This document shows, in pieces, positions 5,641-6,710 of a stretch of 6,710 bases of DNA. A program made the position numbers and the translations under genes. Every line of letters begins with the position of its first letter. Position 1 is the stretch's first letter. The notes beneath the pieces are model-generated. The model searched no databases. It worked only from the letters and a program-made list of their open reading frames with translations, and was not told where the DNA came from. This DNA comes from CAYXTC01 sp964468405 (GTDB lineage Bacteria; Patescibacteriota; Minisyncoccia; Minisyncoccales; GWA2-38-27): the NCBI GenBank assembly GCA_964468405.1, contig CAYXTC010000028.1, positions 1 to 6,710 of the forward strand, read 5' to 3'.

Positions 5641-6390
5641 ATGAGAATAACTCTGGGTGCTGAACGAGAACGGTTCATCGTCAACAAAAGCACGGGAAAA
5701 ATCACTCCTGCTATAGGTACTTTATTGCCCAAGGTGCAAAGAATGTGCCGGCAACGAAGGACACCGATCTCTTTATTCGGCCACGAACTTTTTGCGGGGC
5801 AAGTTGAAGACAGGACCTTACCCTGTAGCACTTTACAAGAGCTGCGAGCAGCCTTAATAAAAAATGATGTTCTGCTGGAAGAGGCAACCACCGGCGACGG
5901 CCTTTTGTTTGATTCCTCCGAGATAGTCGCGGAGTCAGACGTAGAAAAATTAGAGGTTAATCCCTTTGACGAACGCCATCTTCATATATGGTCCTCTATA
6001 AGCAAAGAGGGGCGATCTGCCGCCTCAAGGGTAACTGCCGTACATATTCATCTAAGTGTCGGTAGAGCGCAAGCGGTAGCCCTATTAAACGCCTGCCGCA
6101 GAGAACAGGTCGAAAATCTTATCAAACTGGGCGATCATTCTTCTGGCGCAAGAATTCGAACCTATAGAGAGATGGCTCAAACAGATGGATTTCCTCCTTT
6201 TTTCTCCAATTTTGCCGAATTGACGGCTTACATCCAAGGCCATGGAGGAGAAAAAAACGTTTGGGACTTAGTCCGATACAAGCCCAGTACCCAAACAGTA
6301 GAATTTCGGATGTTCGGCGCCACGCCAGATATAAACGAAATTATCGGATACGCAAGGGCCTGCCTATCACTGTTCTCAACCATAATTTGA
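5641..6390 (+). CDS. compact GCS2-family carboxylate-amine ligase (glutamate-cysteine ligase/YbdK-like), T-box controlled
   Basis: A 249-residue protein of the glutamine-synthetase-like fold that joins a carboxylate to an amine using ATP. Family landmarks occur in the right order: GAERERF (6-12; glutamates E8 and E10), FAGQVEDRTLPC (51-62), HIHLSV (135-140), the segment RIRTYREM then GFPPFFSNFAELTAYI (171-198), and RYKPSTQTVEFRMFG (212-226), which resembles the GCS2 arginine-rich motif. YbdK-type enzymes have about 370 residues and extend roughly 100 residues past this last motif; here only about 26 remain. The end looks genuine because a terminator follows 21 bases after the stop. AGAGGAGA ends about 6 bases before the ATG. 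The T-box leader precedes it by about 44 bases, so expression should rise when one amino acid runs short. The substrate is unknown: a dipeptide-like product or an amino-acid conjugate is a reasonable inference. An alternative is the related Amidoligase_2 group, because of the EFRMFGATPD stretch. Confidence 0.8.
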   Translation: MRITLGAERERFIVNKSTGKITPAIGTLLPKVQRMCRQRRTPISLFGHELFAGQVEDRTLPCSTLQELRAALIKNDVLLEEATTGDGLLFDSSEIVAESDVEKLEVNPFDERHLHIWSSISKEGRSAASRVTAVHIHLSVGRAQAVALLNACRREQVENLIKLGDHSSGARIRTYREMAQTDGFPPFFSNFAELTAYIQGHGGEKNVWDLVRYKPSTQTVEFRMFGATPDINEIIGYARACLSLFSTII

Positions 6391-6411
6391 TTCTCCTGCC
6401 ACAAAATTAAT

Positions 6412-6440
6412 AGGCTTACCTTGCGAGGTAAGCCTTTTTT
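6412..6440 (+). terminator. intrinsic terminator of the ligase gene
   Basis: A 9-pair perfect stem, AGGCTTACC (6412-6420) with GGTAAGCCT (6427-6435), has a 6-base TTGCGA loop and continues straight into a T run to 6440. It closes the T-box/ligase unit as a single-gene transcript. Confidence 0.92.
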
Positions 6441-6710
6441 GTCCAAGCCATGGAACACAATTGAAAGTTAATTAATTGTCTGCTTCCTTAAATACTCTTG
6501 CCACTTTCCAGTAAAATGTGGGAGGCAAATTGTGGGAGGACGGGCCTCCCACAATTTTCTGCGAAGGACGGGCCTCCGCAGATTAAATTATTAACTGGTT
6601 CATCTACAACATGATTTAATGCTCCGTGCTATAAAGTGTACCATAAGAGAGCGCATTTTATTGCCCAAAACAGTTAAATTTATCATAATAATAAAATGAG
6701 GGCTAATATC
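6441..6710. other. intergenic region without a recognisable gene
   Basis: Apart from the paired hairpins at 6518-6582, I see nothing coding here. Stops are frequent in all frames I checked, and the longest minus-strand reading from an ATG near 6687 gives only about 28 residues with no ribosome site. At the right edge, TTGCCC (6661-6666), a 17-base spacer and CATAAT (6684-6689) form a fair promoter. An ATG at 6696, reading M-R-A-N-I to the end of the window, would lie almost exactly at its predicted start of transcription. That could be a leaderless gene beginning outside the window, but five codons are not enough to call it. Confidence 0.5.
6518..6582. repeat. REP-like pair of hairpins with identical GGACGGGCC heads
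   Basis: Hairpin 1 has 13-base perfect arms (6527-6539 and 6545-6557) around ACGGG. Hairpin 2 has arms 6558-6567 and 6573-6582, nine pairs with one A/C mismatch, around the same ACGGG. The shared core GGACGGGCC recurs at a 28-base interval (6538-6546 and 6566-6574). An extra copy of GTGGGAGG lies just before hairpin 1 (6518-6525). No T run follows either stem, so they are not ordinary terminators. The layout resembles dispersed intergenic palindromes of the REP or small MITE kind; only a genome-wide search would show whether they are repeated. Confidence 0.6.

Noticed and set aside
5625..5891. 88-residue minus-strand frame over the start of the ligase gene
   Set aside because: Antisense to conserved GCS2 motifs; low-complexity serine- and valine-rich translation.
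6228..6458. 76-residue minus-strand frame at the ligase end
   Set aside because: It starts within the terminator region and is antisense to the conserved arginine motif.
6518..6582. CRISPR array or T-run terminators
   Set aside because: There are only two units of unequal sequence with no spacers, and no T run follows either stem.

Overview
This window looks like bacterial chromosome. It has compact genes, short intergenic gaps, Shine-Dalgarno sites in front of some genes but not all, and sigma-70-like promoters. It also carries intrinsic terminators and a T-box leader. TAA and TGA both behave as stops: the ligase gene ends at a TGA followed 21 bases later by a terminator. I cannot name the organism. 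T-boxes are best known from Firmicutes, Actinobacteria, Chloroflexi and some Deltaproteobacteria. The gene styles (isolated hisB, choline-kinase-like protein, acyl-CoA ligase, solo B3/4 protein) would also suit an uncultured lineage such as a Patescibacteria-like genome. That assignment is a guess.

Layout. Bases 1-3418 (minus strand) hold a four-gene set read right to left: hisB (imidazoleglycerol-phosphate dehydratase), an Est30-type alpha/beta hydrolase, a long-chain acyl-CoA synthetase, and the first 86 codons of a B3/4 (PheRS-beta-like tRNA-editing fold) protein that runs off the left edge. Bases 3419-3554 are a divergent promoter region. Bases 3555-4310 (plus) encode a HAD phosphatase with a type IIB cap. 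It converges on a minus-strand choline-kinase/LicA-like phosphotransferase (4307-5287); the two stop codons overlap by two bases inside a terminator hairpin. Bases 5288-5640 hold a plus-strand promoter and a complete T-box leader (Stem I, Stem III, T-box bulge, competing antiterminator and terminator). The leader controls a small GCS2-family carboxylate-amine ligase (5641-6390), which has its own terminator. Bases 6441-6710 carry no clear gene but contain a pair of hairpins sharing a GGACGGGCC head, and a possible promoter at the right edge.

How it fits together. The acyl-CoA synthetase, the hydrolase and the LicA-like kinase are compatible with lipid or head-group metabolism, but only the first two share a transcription unit. 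The most interesting unit is the T-box plus ligase. A riboswitch that senses uncharged tRNA sits directly in front of an enzyme of the glutamate-cysteine ligase fold, rather than an aminoacyl-tRNA synthetase, transporter or biosynthetic operon. The antiterminator bulge reads UGGC, which predicts a tRNA with discriminator base G73. That argues against cysteine, the amino acid one would first expect from the family name.
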